Of a stretch of 64,000 bases of DNA, positions 22,095 to 33,126 are shown one piece after another; within the stretch, counting starts at the first letter, position 1; every line of letters begins with the position of its first letter. The stretch comes from Ryuthela nishihirai (lineage: Eukaryota > Arthropoda > Arachnida > Araneae > Heptathelidae). The translations under genes were made by a program, and so were the position numbers. The stretch covers positions 50,988,613 through 51,052,612 of the forward strand of contig JAWZYU010000024.1 of the NCBI GenBank assembly GCA_038380435.1, in the 5' to 3' direction. The notes under the pieces are model-generated. The model made no database searches. It was not told where the DNA came from and saw nothing but the letters and a program-made list of their open reading frames with translations.

Positions 22095-22422
22095 GATCGA
22101 ATCCCACATGAGCAAATGCTAAGATTTATATCCGCCAAACGCTCAATGTTCCCTCGATCAGTAGGGGACACCGATGTGCTTGGAATGGGCGCCGTCCTAC
22201 GGCTGGGACGTTAAGCCGTGGCTCCGTGAGCGGGAGAGTAATACCCTCTGCACGTTAAATAATACACTGGATAGCCTTGACAGGAGGCTACCACCTGTCA
22301 CCAGAGAGCTGTCGAGTTGGGTACCCTCCCCCCAACCTTCTCTGAGCCCTAGAGGTCCTTGTGACCTGGTCATTTAGCCCATTAGGCGCAAATAATTGCA
22401 GCTCAGAGGTAAAAAAACTAAC
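22095..22422 (+). mobile_element. SINE-A, second tandem copy lacking the A box
   Basis: It begins exactly at AGGATCGAATCCCACATGAG, identical to 21640 onward, and shares private changes with the copy on its left (GAGCAAATGCTAAGATTT, CTCAATGTT, CCTCGATCAG). This points to tandem duplication of one copy, not two insertions. Confidence 0.8.
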
Positions 22423-22429
22423 AAAAAGG

Positions 22430-23065
22430 CAACATCTTACCTTATCCGGAACGCACGAGAAGCAACTCGGTACGATTACCAGAAATTTATTAGAAGCAAT
22501 CTCGGTACGGTTACGAGAATATCATTTATTTATTTACAAATTTTTACCAGAAAAAAAATAGTAAAATAAAAAATTTTATTTTTATTTTATTATTTTTCTG
22601 ATTGTGATATATTTTTAGAGTATTTCACGCCTTCTATCAGATACTTACACCACCCTCATTGGTATCACCCAATATGTTACGAAACTCTTAATTAATTAAT
22701 TAATTAATTAATAAAAAGATCGCTGGAATGAAGAGTGAACAATTCATATAACCGGATAATGAACTGCCCCTCACAGAGGGAAATGCAGGAACTCATCAAC
22801 ACCAGAATAAGTGCACGAATCGGCTTGAACGTGATTTTATTAGGAAGAAAATTATTCGCATTTATTATCAAATATAATAATAATAATAATAATTAATACA
22901 AATAAATTTTATCCTAAATAAAATATATTTATAGATAAACATTAGTATAAAAATTAGTATAGATCCCATCAGTAGCAATATTAAAATCAAAAATATAAAA
23001 AGTGTCTATATGGTAGAAATACGTAAGCTGACGTCATAAATTTGGTCCTCTGGCTTTCTGTTATA
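22430..23065. other. AT-rich stretch with TTAA repeat
   Basis: (TTAA)n at 22689-22712 and AATAATAAT near 22878. Nothing else recognised. Confidence 0.4.
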
Positions 23066-23187
23066 GTAGGTGTTGGCCAGTGCACACGGTATGGCTCTCC
23101 TGCCGACGGAGCCACAGTTTAACTTCGGCCTTTCGAAGACCATCGATCCCGTTTCTCGCCGAAAGCAGAGGAGAAGAAACTTTCCAA
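23066..23187 (-). mobile_element. Old SINE-A, split (body part)
   Basis: GTGCACACGGTATGGCTCTCC, GAGCCACAGTTTAAC and TTCGGCCTTTCGAAG mark the body. Its tRNA part continues at 23643-23725 beyond the inserted younger SINE-A. Confidence 0.65.
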
Positions 23188-23193
23188 CACAGG

Positions 23194-23642
23194 GTTGGGT
23201 TGTTTTACTTCTGAGAGGCACTTTTTTGCGCACCATAGGCTAAATGGCCAGGTCACAAGGATTCCGAAGGCTCAGAGAATGGTGGGGGAGGGGACCCACT
23301 GGAACAGCTGTTAGGAGACAGATGGTATCCTCCCGTCAAGGCCATCCAGCGTGTTCTTTAAAGTGCACAGGGTATGGCTCTTCCTCACATGGGGCCACGG
23401 CTTAACGTCCCATCCGACGGACGGCGGCCTTTCCAAGCCCATCGGTGTCCCCTACTGACCGTGGGCAGGGCGGGGAATTTTGCGGAGAAAAATCTCAACG
23501 CTGACCCAGTTGGGACTCGAATCTGGGAACTACATATTACGAGCCTGGAGCGCTACCGAATGAGCCACCCCCGCCCCGAAAAACAAAGTTAATAGCAGAT
23601 TAGAGATGCTGAGATATCTAACAGGAACATCATGGGGAGCCA
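23194..23642 (-). mobile_element. SINE-A with 65 bp of extra 5' sequence
   Basis: The TSD TTTCCAACACAGG lies at 23181-23193 and 23643-23655. The SINE unit itself occupies 23194-23577, ending in the usual CCCCCGCCCC head. The remaining 65 bp (23578-23642) lies inside the duplication but outside the SINE, on its 5' side, and is not part of any other copy here. The pre-insertion site aligns as an older SINE-A, which supports the boundaries. Confidence 0.85.
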
Positions 23643-23725
23643 TTTCCAACACAGGCACAGTTGGGACTTCACCCTGATGACTACAGATTGCGAGCCTGGC
23701 ATGCTTCCAGCTGAATCAATTTCAC
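23643..23725 (-). mobile_element. Old SINE-A, split (tRNA part)
   Basis: CAGTTGGGACTTC, GACTACAGATTGCGAGCCTGG and the decayed A-box region CTTCCAGCTGAATC continue the element broken at 23187. Confidence 0.6.
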
Positions 23726-23774
23726 CCCTATTGCAAGAAGGGTTAGGGTTAGGAAGTATAAAGCATGGAGATCA

Positions 23775-23943
23775 TTCGACATCGTTCGGATATTTTTTGA
23801 GCGATACACGAAGGTTACTAATTTCTAAAAAGGGATCACTAATTTCTAAACGAGGATCACTAATTTCTAAAAAACGTTGCCAGATATTTTTTTCTGAAGT
23901 CTGTAATCAACCATATTTTTCGGATACTTTTTTGAGTGACTGT
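23775..23943. mobile_element. Decayed relative of the palindromic MITE
   Basis: Contains TTTTTTGAGCGA, ACACGAAGGTT, CACTAATTTCTAAA, GTTGCCAGATATTTTTT and ends CTTTTTTGAGTGACTGTA. The phrase GGATCACTAATTTCTAAA is present in about three tandem variants (23818-23872). Confidence 0.75.
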
Positions 23944-24013
23944 AAATGTAATTTAATTCATTATTAAGAAGTTACTGAGTTCTCTATATGAGCTAGTATT
24001 GATATAACATGGA

Positions 24014-24044
24014 ACTGTACCTAATAAAGTGGCCGTTGAGTGTA
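24014..24044. mobile_element. Isolated Tc1-type terminal repeat
   Basis: The inverted reading TACACTCAACGGCCACTTTA, then TTAGGTACAG, is the characteristic end of a widespread Tc1-like group. No matching second end was found. The Tc1 remnant at 42150-43330 belongs to a similar group. Confidence 0.55.
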
Positions 24045-24099
24045 TATTAAGCAACTGTAAAGCAGAGGTTTCACATTCAGGTTCCACGAGGTCAGTTTC

Positions 24100-24785
24100 T
24101 GTTGCTCTCAAACAATTATATTCATGGGGAACTGTGGTTTGCTAGCTTGACTCCACTGTAATGCTTTCAAGCTAATATGGAAAATATGGGTCGCATTTAG
24201 TCAAGATGAGTTGGGTTGTGTTATTTTACCTCTGAGCGGCACTTTTTTGCACACCATGGTCTAAATGGCCAGGTCACATGGACCCCGGAGGCTCAGAGAA
24301 GGTTGGGGGAAGGGACCCACTGGAACAGCTATTGGGAGACAGATGGTAGCCTCCCGTCAAGGCCATCCAGCGTGTTCTTTAACGTGCACAGGGTATGGCT
24401 CTCCCGCACACGGGGCCACGGCTTAACGTCCCATCCGACGGACGGCCTCCTTTCCAAGCCCATCGGTGTCCCCTACTGACCGTGGGCAGGGCGGGGAATT
24501 TTGCGGAGATAAATCTCAACGCTGACCCAGCTGGGACTCGAACCTGGGAACTACAGATTACGAGCCTGGCGCGCTACCGACTGAGCCACCCCCGCCCCTA
24601 GTCAAGATGAAATCATTACAAATGAAACTTTGATTTATGTTTTGATATTAAAAGTGTTCATCGTTTAATTTCGTGGCGGACTGTGGTTTACCTGCTCGAC
24701 TCCACCGTGATGATCTCACGCTAATATGGAGAATATGGGGTCGCATTCAACCAACACGAAAACATTACAAATATAATTTGTTTTA
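24100..24785. repeat. Tandem duplication of about 130-150 bp, interrupted by SINE-A
   Basis: Unit 1 (24125-24197 continuing at 24611) and unit 2 (24665-24780) share ACTGTGGTTT, TCGACTCCACCGTGATG or its variant, GCTAATATGGA, AATATGGGGTCGCATT and ATTACAAAT. The words TTTTGATATTAAAAG recur at 24640 and 25360. Confidence 0.6.
24210..24598 (-). mobile_element. SINE-A, full length, TSD TAGTCAAGATGA
   Basis: Near-consensus unit with perfect 12-bp duplications at 24198-24209 and 24599-24610. It interrupts the tandem duplication described at 24100-24785. Confidence 0.96.
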
Positions 24786-25355
24786 CGCTAGTTTCCATTA
24801 ATTAAAGGAAAATCCCCATGTTTAGTGAATGGGAAGCTAACGTCAAAGCTCTATAACTTTTAAAATAAGTTTTTCTGTTTTGAAAAATGTGATTGTAGAT
24901 GAAGATCTCAATCAAATGAATTAAATCTCGATGTTCAACAATATTCGTTCGGTATTTAATGAGTTATGGATGTTTGAATATTTAGCGATAACAATGCCAG
25001 CCACAAAAATTGACTTTAGAAATTAATTAACACTTAGTAATAAGTATTGTATCAAAGTGTTTAATAAAATAAGTGTGTATTTTAGAACTTTGTGTGAAGA
25101 ATTATTTCACTATTCTTCAGTTTTGTTAAATTTCTTCTTAAGACTGGCATGTTATCGCTAAATAATCAAACTTCCATAACTCATTAAATACTGAACGAGT
25201 ATTGTTGAAAATCGAGATATTGATTTATTTGATTGAGATCTTTATCTGCAATTGCATTTTTCAAAACAAAGCAACTTATTTTCAGAGTTGTAGAGCTTTT
25301 ACCTTAGCTTCCCATTGACTTAACATAGAAATTTTCCTTAATTTATGAAAACCAG
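24785..25355. mobile_element. Long inverted-repeat MITE, copy 1 (complete)
   Basis: Two arms of about 210 bp are mirror images. The left arm begins TTTCCATTAATTAAAGGAAAA and runs through GGGAAGCTAACGTCAAAGC, TTCGTTCGGTATTTAATGAG and TTTAGCGATAACA. The right arm contains the complements in reverse order and ends TTTTCCTTAATTTATGAAAAC. The centre is AT-rich. Other copies lie at 38500-39050 (mainly the right arm), 54303-55240 and 55240-56150. Confidence 0.85.
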
Positions 25356-25417
25356 TATATGTTTTGATATTAAAAGGGCCTTTCATATATTGAGAAGTAA
25401 GTGATTAGTAGCTAAAT

Positions 25418-25895
25418 CAGTGTCTCGCAAACTTTTTTACTCTGCGGCACACTGAATCTAATTTTTTTTCCGCGGCACACTGAATCTATTTTTTTCCCGC
25501 GGCACACCTAAAAAAGAATTTTTGATGGTTACGTAAAAAGAGGAAAATTGAAGTTTCGTTAAATGCATTTTATTAAAATAAATATAATAATAAATATAAT
25601 TAATCATAACTCGGTGTTTGTTTTAAATATTTGTCCATTCCTATGGCTTGAAATAATCAAAAATTAATACCAAAATTTGGAAAAAGCTTGATAAATACTT
25701 ACAAGATCCCAGTTGATAAATCTGAAAGATTTTTATTAAAGCACGTCGATAACACAAGTCAAGTCAAAATGAAATCTTTGGAATATCTAGTGTCAATTTG
25801 AAAATCTCTCGCGGCACACTTGGAATCTCACGCGGCACACTTGGAATCTCACGCGGCACACTACTGTGCCGCGGTACACAGTTTGCGAGACACTG
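25418..25895. mobile_element. hAT-type MITE, 478 bp
   Basis: The ends CAGTGTCTCGCAAACT and AGTTTGCGAGACACTG are perfect complements. The 8-bp TSD is AGCTAAAT / AGCTAGAT (25410-25417, 25896-25903), the hAT signature. GCGGCACAC occurs three times near the left end and three times near the right. It has no transposase. Confidence 0.9.
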
Positions 25896-25904
25896 AGCTA
25901 GATG

Positions 25905-28055
25905 ATGGTTTGACGTAAAATACGGCAAGGCTTATATTGAACAATGACTGATACCCCCGCCCAATACGATTTATGTTTGAGACCCATGCTGTAAAGTGTG
26001 CTGAAAATATTAAAAGTATTCTTTACTCTGTTGTCTTCTTTACTGAAAATATTAAAAGCACACTCTAAAACGCACTGAAAAGTTAGTGTAGTAATTGCAC
26101 TTCAACCGTAAAGTGTACCAAAGTTATAATGAACAAGATACCTTAACTCTGAGAGTTCTTTACAAAAAGAGTCATTTATTTTGCGCTTTCTATACTCCCC
26201 ATTCTCTCAACCCTTGAGCTCAATTCCCACATCAGTTAAAGACTGATCAATAATTTCGTCGCTGATGCTGTTGCTATTGTTAAAGATGCCTTAACTACTT
26301 ACTTAGAATGTGTTTTCATCTAATACTCAATAAAACCCTACAGGGTATTATCTTTACCTCCTCTTCTCAGAATACATCATTTATTTTCAGCAGCTGTCCA
26401 TATTCGCTTCATTTTTTCTCTCCTTTTGTTCTCTCCCTTCTTCCACCCCCCTTTTCCGTTTGCCCCTCCTCCTCTCCCGCCACTCTTTCTCTTTCGGCTG
26501 CACGAGAGAACATTAAGGAGAAGAAGAACCCGCTCCACACAAAAGAGCCGGCTGCAAAAATTTATCATCATCTCCAACTGCGTGTGCACTAATCCCTCAG
26601 CCAGACGCAATGCAAGAGTAAAACCCACTCTTGCTTTTTCTAATCCATTTAAGGTTTAATGCAAAAACCAGAAGAAGTGGGTAGAAGTGAGGAAAGTCTA
26701 AAGCGAACGGGCGCTCTTAATGTCATACCGCCCCTTTGACAGAGGTTGAACAATGGCTAACATATAACACCGTACTCCGGCTGCTCCCAACATCGCTCTT
26801 GTTCTTCCCGAATCCATTCTCTCCTCCATCCCCGCTTCCACCTTCACCCTGGCCGTCCTAGCTCCTGATATTTCCCTCGACAATTCCCCCACTGTGAGAA
26901 GAAGAGAGAACTACAGGCGGAGAGGAGAATAGGGACAAAAATCAGACACAAGGGGCATGTGGGGATGGTGTTTTCATTAAGAATAAAAAATCTTCTCTAG
27001 ATGAGGATTCGTGTCATATTTCTGTGGCATGTGTCAGCGATGTGTATAGAGTATAGTGGTGGGATGGGTTGGAAGTGTAGTAGTAGTGGTAGAAGGAGCG
27101 AGAAAAGGGGAATTAGAGTGGAGAGAAAGAGGGAGGGTCGAAACGCATGTCGAGATATAAAAGGGGGCGCTCTTATCAGTCTCTCGGCTTGTATCAGTGA
27201 ATGGCCATCGTTCATATGCAAATGAGCAAGAGTGACCGACTGAGAATAGAAATGAGGCTGTTAGTGGAAGCCTTGCTATTTGCCCACACACTCCCGTACA
27301 CTCCCCTACGCTCGTAATGAATAGAGATTAGGCGGATGGAACGTTCATTTTTATTGTCGCTATTTATCTTTCCTGTCTCTGTCTCGCTCACTCTCCCTTT
27401 TCTCCTAAGCGTTGGCTTTCTTTCGTTGCTCTTTACGTTCAGCTTTCTCTCTCTTGCAGTAGAAGAAAAAGTCCGTTCCTAGTGAGGCGGAAAAATGGCC
27501 CGAAAGTGTTGCAAGAAGCTGTTACGAGAGAAAGTCTTAACAGGGTTTTCTTTACACTTGCTTTCTTATCATCCGGTTTTGCTTTTATTGTGAATCTCGC
27601 AAGAGATCGAGAGAAATCAAGTGGTGAAGGCAGTGCTCTAACAAACTGTGTGATGTTTACTGCGAATTCTGAAGTGAAATCTTCTGTCTTATATAGTTTG
27701 ACTGAGGAACGCAGCGAGATTTTTTTTGCTTAAATATGTTTGTTCCACAATGAAGTTGCAATGATTATATGCGTCACTTATACTTTTAATAATTGAAAGC
27801 TTTTTAAGCTTGAAAGTACGTTTCGACTTTAACACAAACATCAAAAGACATATACAGTAAGGCCTGGATCTAGAAAAAACATAACTGTCTGTGTAAGAGG
27901 GGGGGGGGGGATCATAGATCAAGCGACGTAATGGGGCCGGAAAAAGGCAAACATGAGGGGTAGGGCTAATCAAAAGACTGGAAAAGAGCAGTTTTTGTGC
28001 TTTCTAATGTAAGCCAAGAATAGCAGAGCTGCAATCCTCTCAGCTTGTTGCCCTG
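25905..28055. other. Unassigned stretch with pyrimidine/purine-asymmetric blocks
   Basis: 26400-26530 is C/T-rich and 27060-27140 G/A-rich. Frames here (for example 26308-26592, 27482-27733) are unremarkable. TATAAAAG at 27156 with TCAGT at 27176 could be a core promoter but the spacing is poor. 27855-27990 begins GGCCTGGATCTAGAAAAAAC, a word shared with 36481, suggesting a dispersed repeat. Confidence 0.35.
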
Positions 28056-28059
28056 CATG

Positions 28060-28437
28060 AGGGTTGGGTGTTTTACCACTGAACGGCATTTTTTACACAC
28101 AATGGTCTAAATGGTCAGGTCACAAGGACCCCAAGGGCTCAGAGAAAGTTGGGGAAAGGGGATCCCTAGGCAACTGTTAGGAGACAGATGATAACCTCCC
28201 ATCAAGTATATCTAGCATGTTCTTTAACGTGCACAAGGCATGGCTCTCCATCACACAGAACCATGACTTTACATCCCACCCAACGGACGGCGGCTTTTTC
28301 AAGCTCATCTGTTGTCTTTTCTGACCGACGGCATATTGGAGTTTAGCGGAGATAAATATCAACCTCGGCACAGGTAGGACTCCAACCTAGGAACTACAGA
28401 GTACGAGTCTAGAGCACTACCTGATGAGCCAAAGCCT
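28060..28437 (-). mobile_element. SINE-A, full length, diverged
   Basis: All parts are visible from GGGTTGGGTGTTTTACC to the decayed head (GGACTCCAACCTAGGAACTAC, then CACTACCTGATGAGCC). The B box is mutated. No clear TSD. Confidence 0.85.
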
Positions 28438-28460
28438 TCCGCCTCCCCGCCTCCTCCATC

Positions 28461-28640
28461 AGGAAACTGATTGAGAAAATAATTTTTAATAGAATAGACG
28501 AAGTCCTCAGCACTAAAAGCATTTTGCCACTAGAGCAACTTGCCTTGAGATGCAACCACTCCACCGTACATCAAGTGCTTGGTGTGGCTGAAGAGATCGC
28601 TGCAGCCAGAAGCAATCTCTTCAACCATACCAACCAAACG
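28461..28640 (+). pseudogene. Jockey-like reverse transcriptase fragment
   Basis: A 60-codon open segment reads R-K-L-I-E-K-I-I-F-N-R-I, then L-P-L-E-Q-L-A-L-R-C-N-H-S-T-V-H-Q and ends near A-R-S-N-L-F. This matches the conserved finger region of non-LTR reverse transcriptases (K-x-x-E-x-x-I-x-x-R-I ... Q-F-G-F-R-x-x-H-S-T). Catalytic palm motifs are absent. It may belong to the same insertion as 29262-30924 with the middle deleted, or be a separate fragment. Confidence 0.75.
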
Positions 28641-28659
28641 CAACAATAAAAATGAAAAA

Positions 28660-29261
28660 CTACTATGCAGAGTTTTTCGACATTACGGATTTTAGCTACG
28701 AAAGGGGGGGGCGAAGAATTAAGTTTCTGAGGTGTACGAGAATTTAGTTTGTTTGGGGGGAAAAGGGGTCTGTTAGATATTTGTTTTTAGAATAAAACTT
28801 GAGTAGGGTTTTTTTGGGGGGGTGGAGAGGGGCTGGAGGGGCTGAAAATAAGACATGAGTAGGGTTCCTCAGTTATTAAATACTCCACCGGACAGGAAAG
28901 GTTAAAATGATATTTTATATGAAATAATTTTTTATAGTTGTTTCTAAATCTATTTTAAGTATCGGACTAATCTACTATGAGGTTAAAATAAAACTGTTCA
29001 AAGACAAGTAGAGCATTTTAAGAATTTGTATAAGGTGACCTTGCTAACATTCTGAAAGAAAGGGGGGCCATGCCCCCCACCTATTTCAGAGTGTTAGTAA
29101 TGCTAGCAAAGCTGCACCTTTCCAATCTAATTGGCAATTTATTAAAACTGATACTCTCTCATAATTCACTACAGTGAAGGGGCATCAATAGCTGAATTAC
29201 AACAATATTCACCTACCGTTAGATAATAATAATAATACAGAAAAACACCAGACTGTTAAAT
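28660..29261. other. G-rich repeat patches and a hairpin
   Basis: Includes G runs at 28705, 28755 and 28816, two related phrases ending GAGTAGGGTT (28801, 28858), and an inverted repeat at 29032-29120 centred on GGGGGGCCATGCCCCCC. It replaces the reverse-transcriptase core that would be expected between the LINE fragments. Confidence 0.45.
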
Positions 29262-30924
29262 ATTTTGAGACTGTTAAATATTTTGATTCATGGGGACTGG
29301 AAATATACGAAGAAAAGACTGTAGTAATGACCTTTTGTAGCCAACGACGATTTCCAGATATTTCCATTAATTATAAGGAACGTTCCCTGCAGGTTGTGAA
29401 AGAACACTGTTATTTAGGAATGCTACTGGACTCTGAACTCAAATGGAACTCCTATATTCGTCAACTGATCTCCACTTCTAAACCTATTATTAACAGGTTA
29501 AGATGCATTGGGTTCATCAAGAATGGAGCATCGCCTCGTCAAATGATCTATCTTTACAAATCAATTTAAGATCAAGATTGGAATATGGGCGTTTTCTATT
29601 GGATAGTGCTAGCCCTTCGCTTATTTAAAAGCTATAAACTGTTCAAAACCAAGCTCTAAGAATCTGATGGGCTAGTTAAGTCTTTGTCCATCTATTTCTC
29701 TGAATGCTGAGGCTAATATAATATTCCACCTCTTTCCATCAGAAGACCTTATGTGCTGTTTTCACACTTCTCAAGATTGCTCTTCAAAGAAGAATATCAC
29801 CCAGTGACTGATAAAATCCTTTTTGGATCAGGAAAGAAGTTTAGTGATGTAACTTCTTCCATCCGCTGACATCCCCTCTTTGACTTGATTTCAACACAGA
29901 GTTATGAGGTAGACAAACTTTCTGAAAAACCTCCTTGGACCTTTCAACAATTTGATTGCTTTGTTTCCATTCCAGGTTTCACATCTAAAAAAGAACTTGA
30001 TAGTTCAGTTCAAAAGATTATTGCTCAGCAAAAATATGAAAATCATATTAAGATTTTCTCTGATGGATCTTTAAACAAGTTAACACAAAAACCTGGAACG
30101 GCTTTCTGGGTCTCAGAAATGTCTCACTTTGAAGCTATCAGGCTGCAAGGTGCCTCAGATGTTATTACTACTGAGTTAATAGCAATTGAAATGGCTCTAA
30201 AGTGTTGCTTTAAACAACCAAAATCTAATTTTGTTGTACTTACAGATAGTAGCTCATCTTGTTTTTTTTTTCCGCGAAGATCCATGTCATTCCAAGAATA
30301 ATGAGCTTTTCCTAAACATCATTGAGACCATCGATCAAATTATTGAAAACGGTTCCACAATTACTTTGCAATGGATCCCTGGACATGTAGGTATCCAGGA
30401 AAACGAAATTGCTGATTTCTTAGCAAAGTCAGCCCTTAACAATGACAAATACCTCCAGTTGCAAATTGGTTATTACATGTTTCTAAATTAAATTAAAAAA
30501 ATCTAAAGGAGAACTTCCTACATCATTTTCAATTTATCGCTGAAAAAAAGATCAATCATCAACATTAGCAGAAAACAAGATCCTCCCACTTAATGATCTG
30601 CACCTTTCCAGAAGAAATTTTGTGTGCATCACCAGACACAGAACAGGTGCATCACTCTTGAATGACTCACTTTTCAAGATGAGAAAGGTTCTTTCCCCCA
30701 ATTGCCAGACGTGCAACATAAAGGAAACGGTGATTCATGTTTTGCTGAATTGTACTGCTTACTCGATCCAGAGAAAAAACTTAATAGCAAGATTACAAAC
30801 AGAGAACATCTTTGAACTAAGTATGCACAGTTTACTTGGACAAGAGGATCTGACTAAGCGCAAAGTTTGCTACAATGAAATAATCAAATTTTTAAATGAT
30901 GCGAATATTATCCACATGATTTAA
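29262..30924 (+). pseudogene. Jockey-like LINE ORF2 3' part: RT end, RNase H, C-terminal motif
   Basis: 29262-29569 gives the end of the reverse transcriptase (D-S-W-G-L-E-I, then K-Y-L-G-like Y-L-G-M-L-L-D-S and W-N-S-Y-I). 30055-30255 opens an RNase H domain: S-D-G-S, T-T-E-L-I-A-I-E-M-A-L and V-L-T-D-S, holding the Asp, Glu and Asp of the active site. A T run at 30259-30270 shifts the frame. The domain continues W-I-P-G-H-V-G and E-N-E-I-A-D at about 30370-30415, giving the His and last Asp. 30622-30924 has the C-terminal region with T-R-H-R-T-G and C-Q-T-C followed by H and C. A stop after 29569 and two frameshifts make it inactive. A LINE with RNase H of this order belongs to the Jockey/I/R1 assemblage. 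Confidence 0.88.
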
Positions 30925-30929
30925 ATATT

Positions 30930-32380
30930 TTTTTCCGAGGTTTTGTAACATAAATGTCATCAGCTTCTTGGCGTTATCCAACCTTGCCATCTGGAGGAGA
31001 GGGTTTAAAGACTCGAACATATCCAGAGGAAACATTTATTTTTGTTTGATCATGATGATGATGATACTTAATATGGGCTTAATTAGGAAATGATTCTGTC
31101 TTTTCCAAAGCACCATTAGAATCACCAATCTAATCACATGCTGAACTGTTTATTTTCTCATAATTAAATTTTTTCTTTCAGAAGAAAACAAAAACTTTTT
31201 TTTTTCTCTTTCAGCAAGACAGTTTCTCATAAAGCGCGCAGGCTCACTATTATTTCCTATTCTTCTGCAGGTCACGATGCACTCTATTTATTCTTCATTA
31301 TCTGGCCCCAATCAATGAACATTAATAGCAGCCATTAATCTAACTTAGACATACACTTTCGGAGATAAGGCTATCATTTTTATTCTTAGCTGGTACGTTT
31401 AATTCCCTTCTTACAATCCCACATACCTTCACCATCCATACTCTGTTGTTATCTGAATCCCTTCCAATTTATCACACACTCTGCTTCCAAGTAAAAGTGT
31501 GTGAGCGCGTGTCTTTTTATTTTCCATCACTTGTCAGTGTTTTGTTCCGATTTCTCATATTCATTCATCTTTTTTTAAGAAATACCTTGTTGGCAATGAT
31601 GCACAATGCAGAAAATTGATTTTCCCTAATGCTGGGAACTTCAATATCCAACCATTGTTGCCAATAGTAAAGAAAGAGTTTTGGAGATAAAGGAAGATCA
31701 TTTTCTTAAGGTTGGCACAATATTTATATAATATATTTATCACTGAAAATGGAACTGTTGCTGTCGTCAAAATAATAATAAAGGGGTGAAATGACTGATG
31801 GAAACACTTAAGTTAAATTACATAGTGTTGTATATAGAGAGTATGCACATATATCATCTATGGCAATAGCGATTAGTTTTTTTTTTTTTTTTCAGGTTTT
31901 ATGCCTCAGAATTTGGAAGTTTCCGCCTTCCCCTTTATTCGAAATATTATACATCATTCTACTGGCTTTCAGTAAACAAGAGAACGATTTTCATTTGGAA
32001 GTAATATATTTTTAGAACTAAACTTTAAACACAGATAATTTGTTTTTTAGTTTAGTTTTTACGATTTGGTTGATAGATAGCATCGACTGCAAAGGTGATG
32101 ATGATGATGATAAACGAGATGAAGATGGTGATGAGAACGTTAATACAGAGCTGATACAGAGGATATTATTGGTCACTGCAATGATAATGGTGGCATAAAT
32201 TATGGTAATAATAGCAATATTAATGATAGAAATGATAGAATAATGGTGAAAAATATGTAACGATAGAAATGATAGACCTGATAATGAAATTATATATTAT
32301 ATGATGAAAATAGTGATAATAATGCATGTGCGAATTATCTCAATACGGCCTGATGATGGTGGAGATAATGACAATGAATA
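30930..32380. other. AT-rich stretch; triplet-rich from 32090
   Basis: Apart from the repeat at 31258-31356 (see 33002) and GATGAT-rich sequence at 32095-32170, nothing is recognised. T run at 31880-31896. Confidence 0.4.
31258..31356. repeat. Direct repeat, left copy
   Basis: CTGCAGGTCACGATGCACTC, TATTTATTCTTCAT, TCTGGCCCC, ATCAATGAAC and CTAATCTAACTTAGACATAC recur at 33002-33092 with about 90% identity, 1.74 kb to the right in the same orientation. Confidence 0.8.
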
Positions 32381-32385
32381 GGAAA

Positions 32386-32595
32386 ATAAAAAAAAATATA
32401 AATACTCCCTCAAGCAGCTTCTTGCCACAGAGGTCTGACAGGAGCCTGTCAGTTTATATGCCATAGTAGAAGGTCTGAGAGGATGGCAGGACCTCAGCAG
32501 AAAAACGACACATACATCCATCTTACCCGGGGCTCGAACCCAGGTCGCTTTGATCAGTAGCCAAACGTGCTAACCACTCGACCACGGGACGACTA
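32386..32595 (-). mobile_element. SINE-B, full length, TSD AATAGGAAA
   Basis: The tail (AAATAAAAAAAAATATAAATA) is at the left, then CCTCAAGCAGCTTCTTGCC. The head at the right has GGGGCTCGAACCC (B box complement) and CTAACCACTCGACCACGG (A box complement). Nine-bp duplications at 32377-32385 and 32596-32604. Confidence 0.9.
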
Positions 32596-32599
32596 AATA

Positions 32600-33000
32600 G
32601 GAAAGTGGGACTGCAAATGATGGTGATAACTGCAATGATAACTCAAATTGCAGATAATGTAATGTGGAATGATAATATAGTTAGTAAAAATTATATTAAA
32701 TGTGACATAGGCAGTGATGATAGAAATATTGATGATAACTACAAGGCAAACGTGGATGAAGGATTTAATCATGACAAAATGGATCAATACCTAAGTCTGT
32801 AACCTCTACATTGATATTTTCTAATTCTTATCATCAATATTTCTAATCGCGATTGCCATAGATGATAACAGAAATTGTAGCCAATGCTAATGAGTAGTCG
32901 ATCACTATAAGACTGAAAAAATGTAACTGAAAAATCAGACTACAATAGCTTAGATAACAAAAGTCAAATGTGATAACAAAGGTCAATTAGTCCTATTTTT
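32600..33000. other. AT-rich stretch
   Basis: ATGATAA-rich sequence that gives short frames on both strands. 32847-32869 (TAATCGCGATTGCCATAGATGAT) is the inverse of 31856-31878 with one mismatch. Confidence 0.4.
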
Positions 33001-33001
33001 C

Positions 33002-33092
33002 TGCAGGTCATAATGCACTCTATTTATTCTTCATTGTCTGGCCCCTATCAATGAACGTTAATCGAAGCCACTAATCTAACTTAGACATACAT
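33002..33092. repeat. Direct repeat, right copy
   Basis: Partner of 31258-31356. The two copies enclose the inverted 23-mer pair at 31856 and 32847 as well as a SINE-B. Confidence 0.8.
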
Positions 33093-33126
33093 AATAATAA
33101 AACTTTTGGCTGTTACCAATCATTGT

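Noticed and set aside
27156..27200. TATA box and initiator as a core promoter
   Set aside because: TATAAAAG to the nearest TCAGT distances are about 22 and 40 bp, not the usual 30, and no gene follows.
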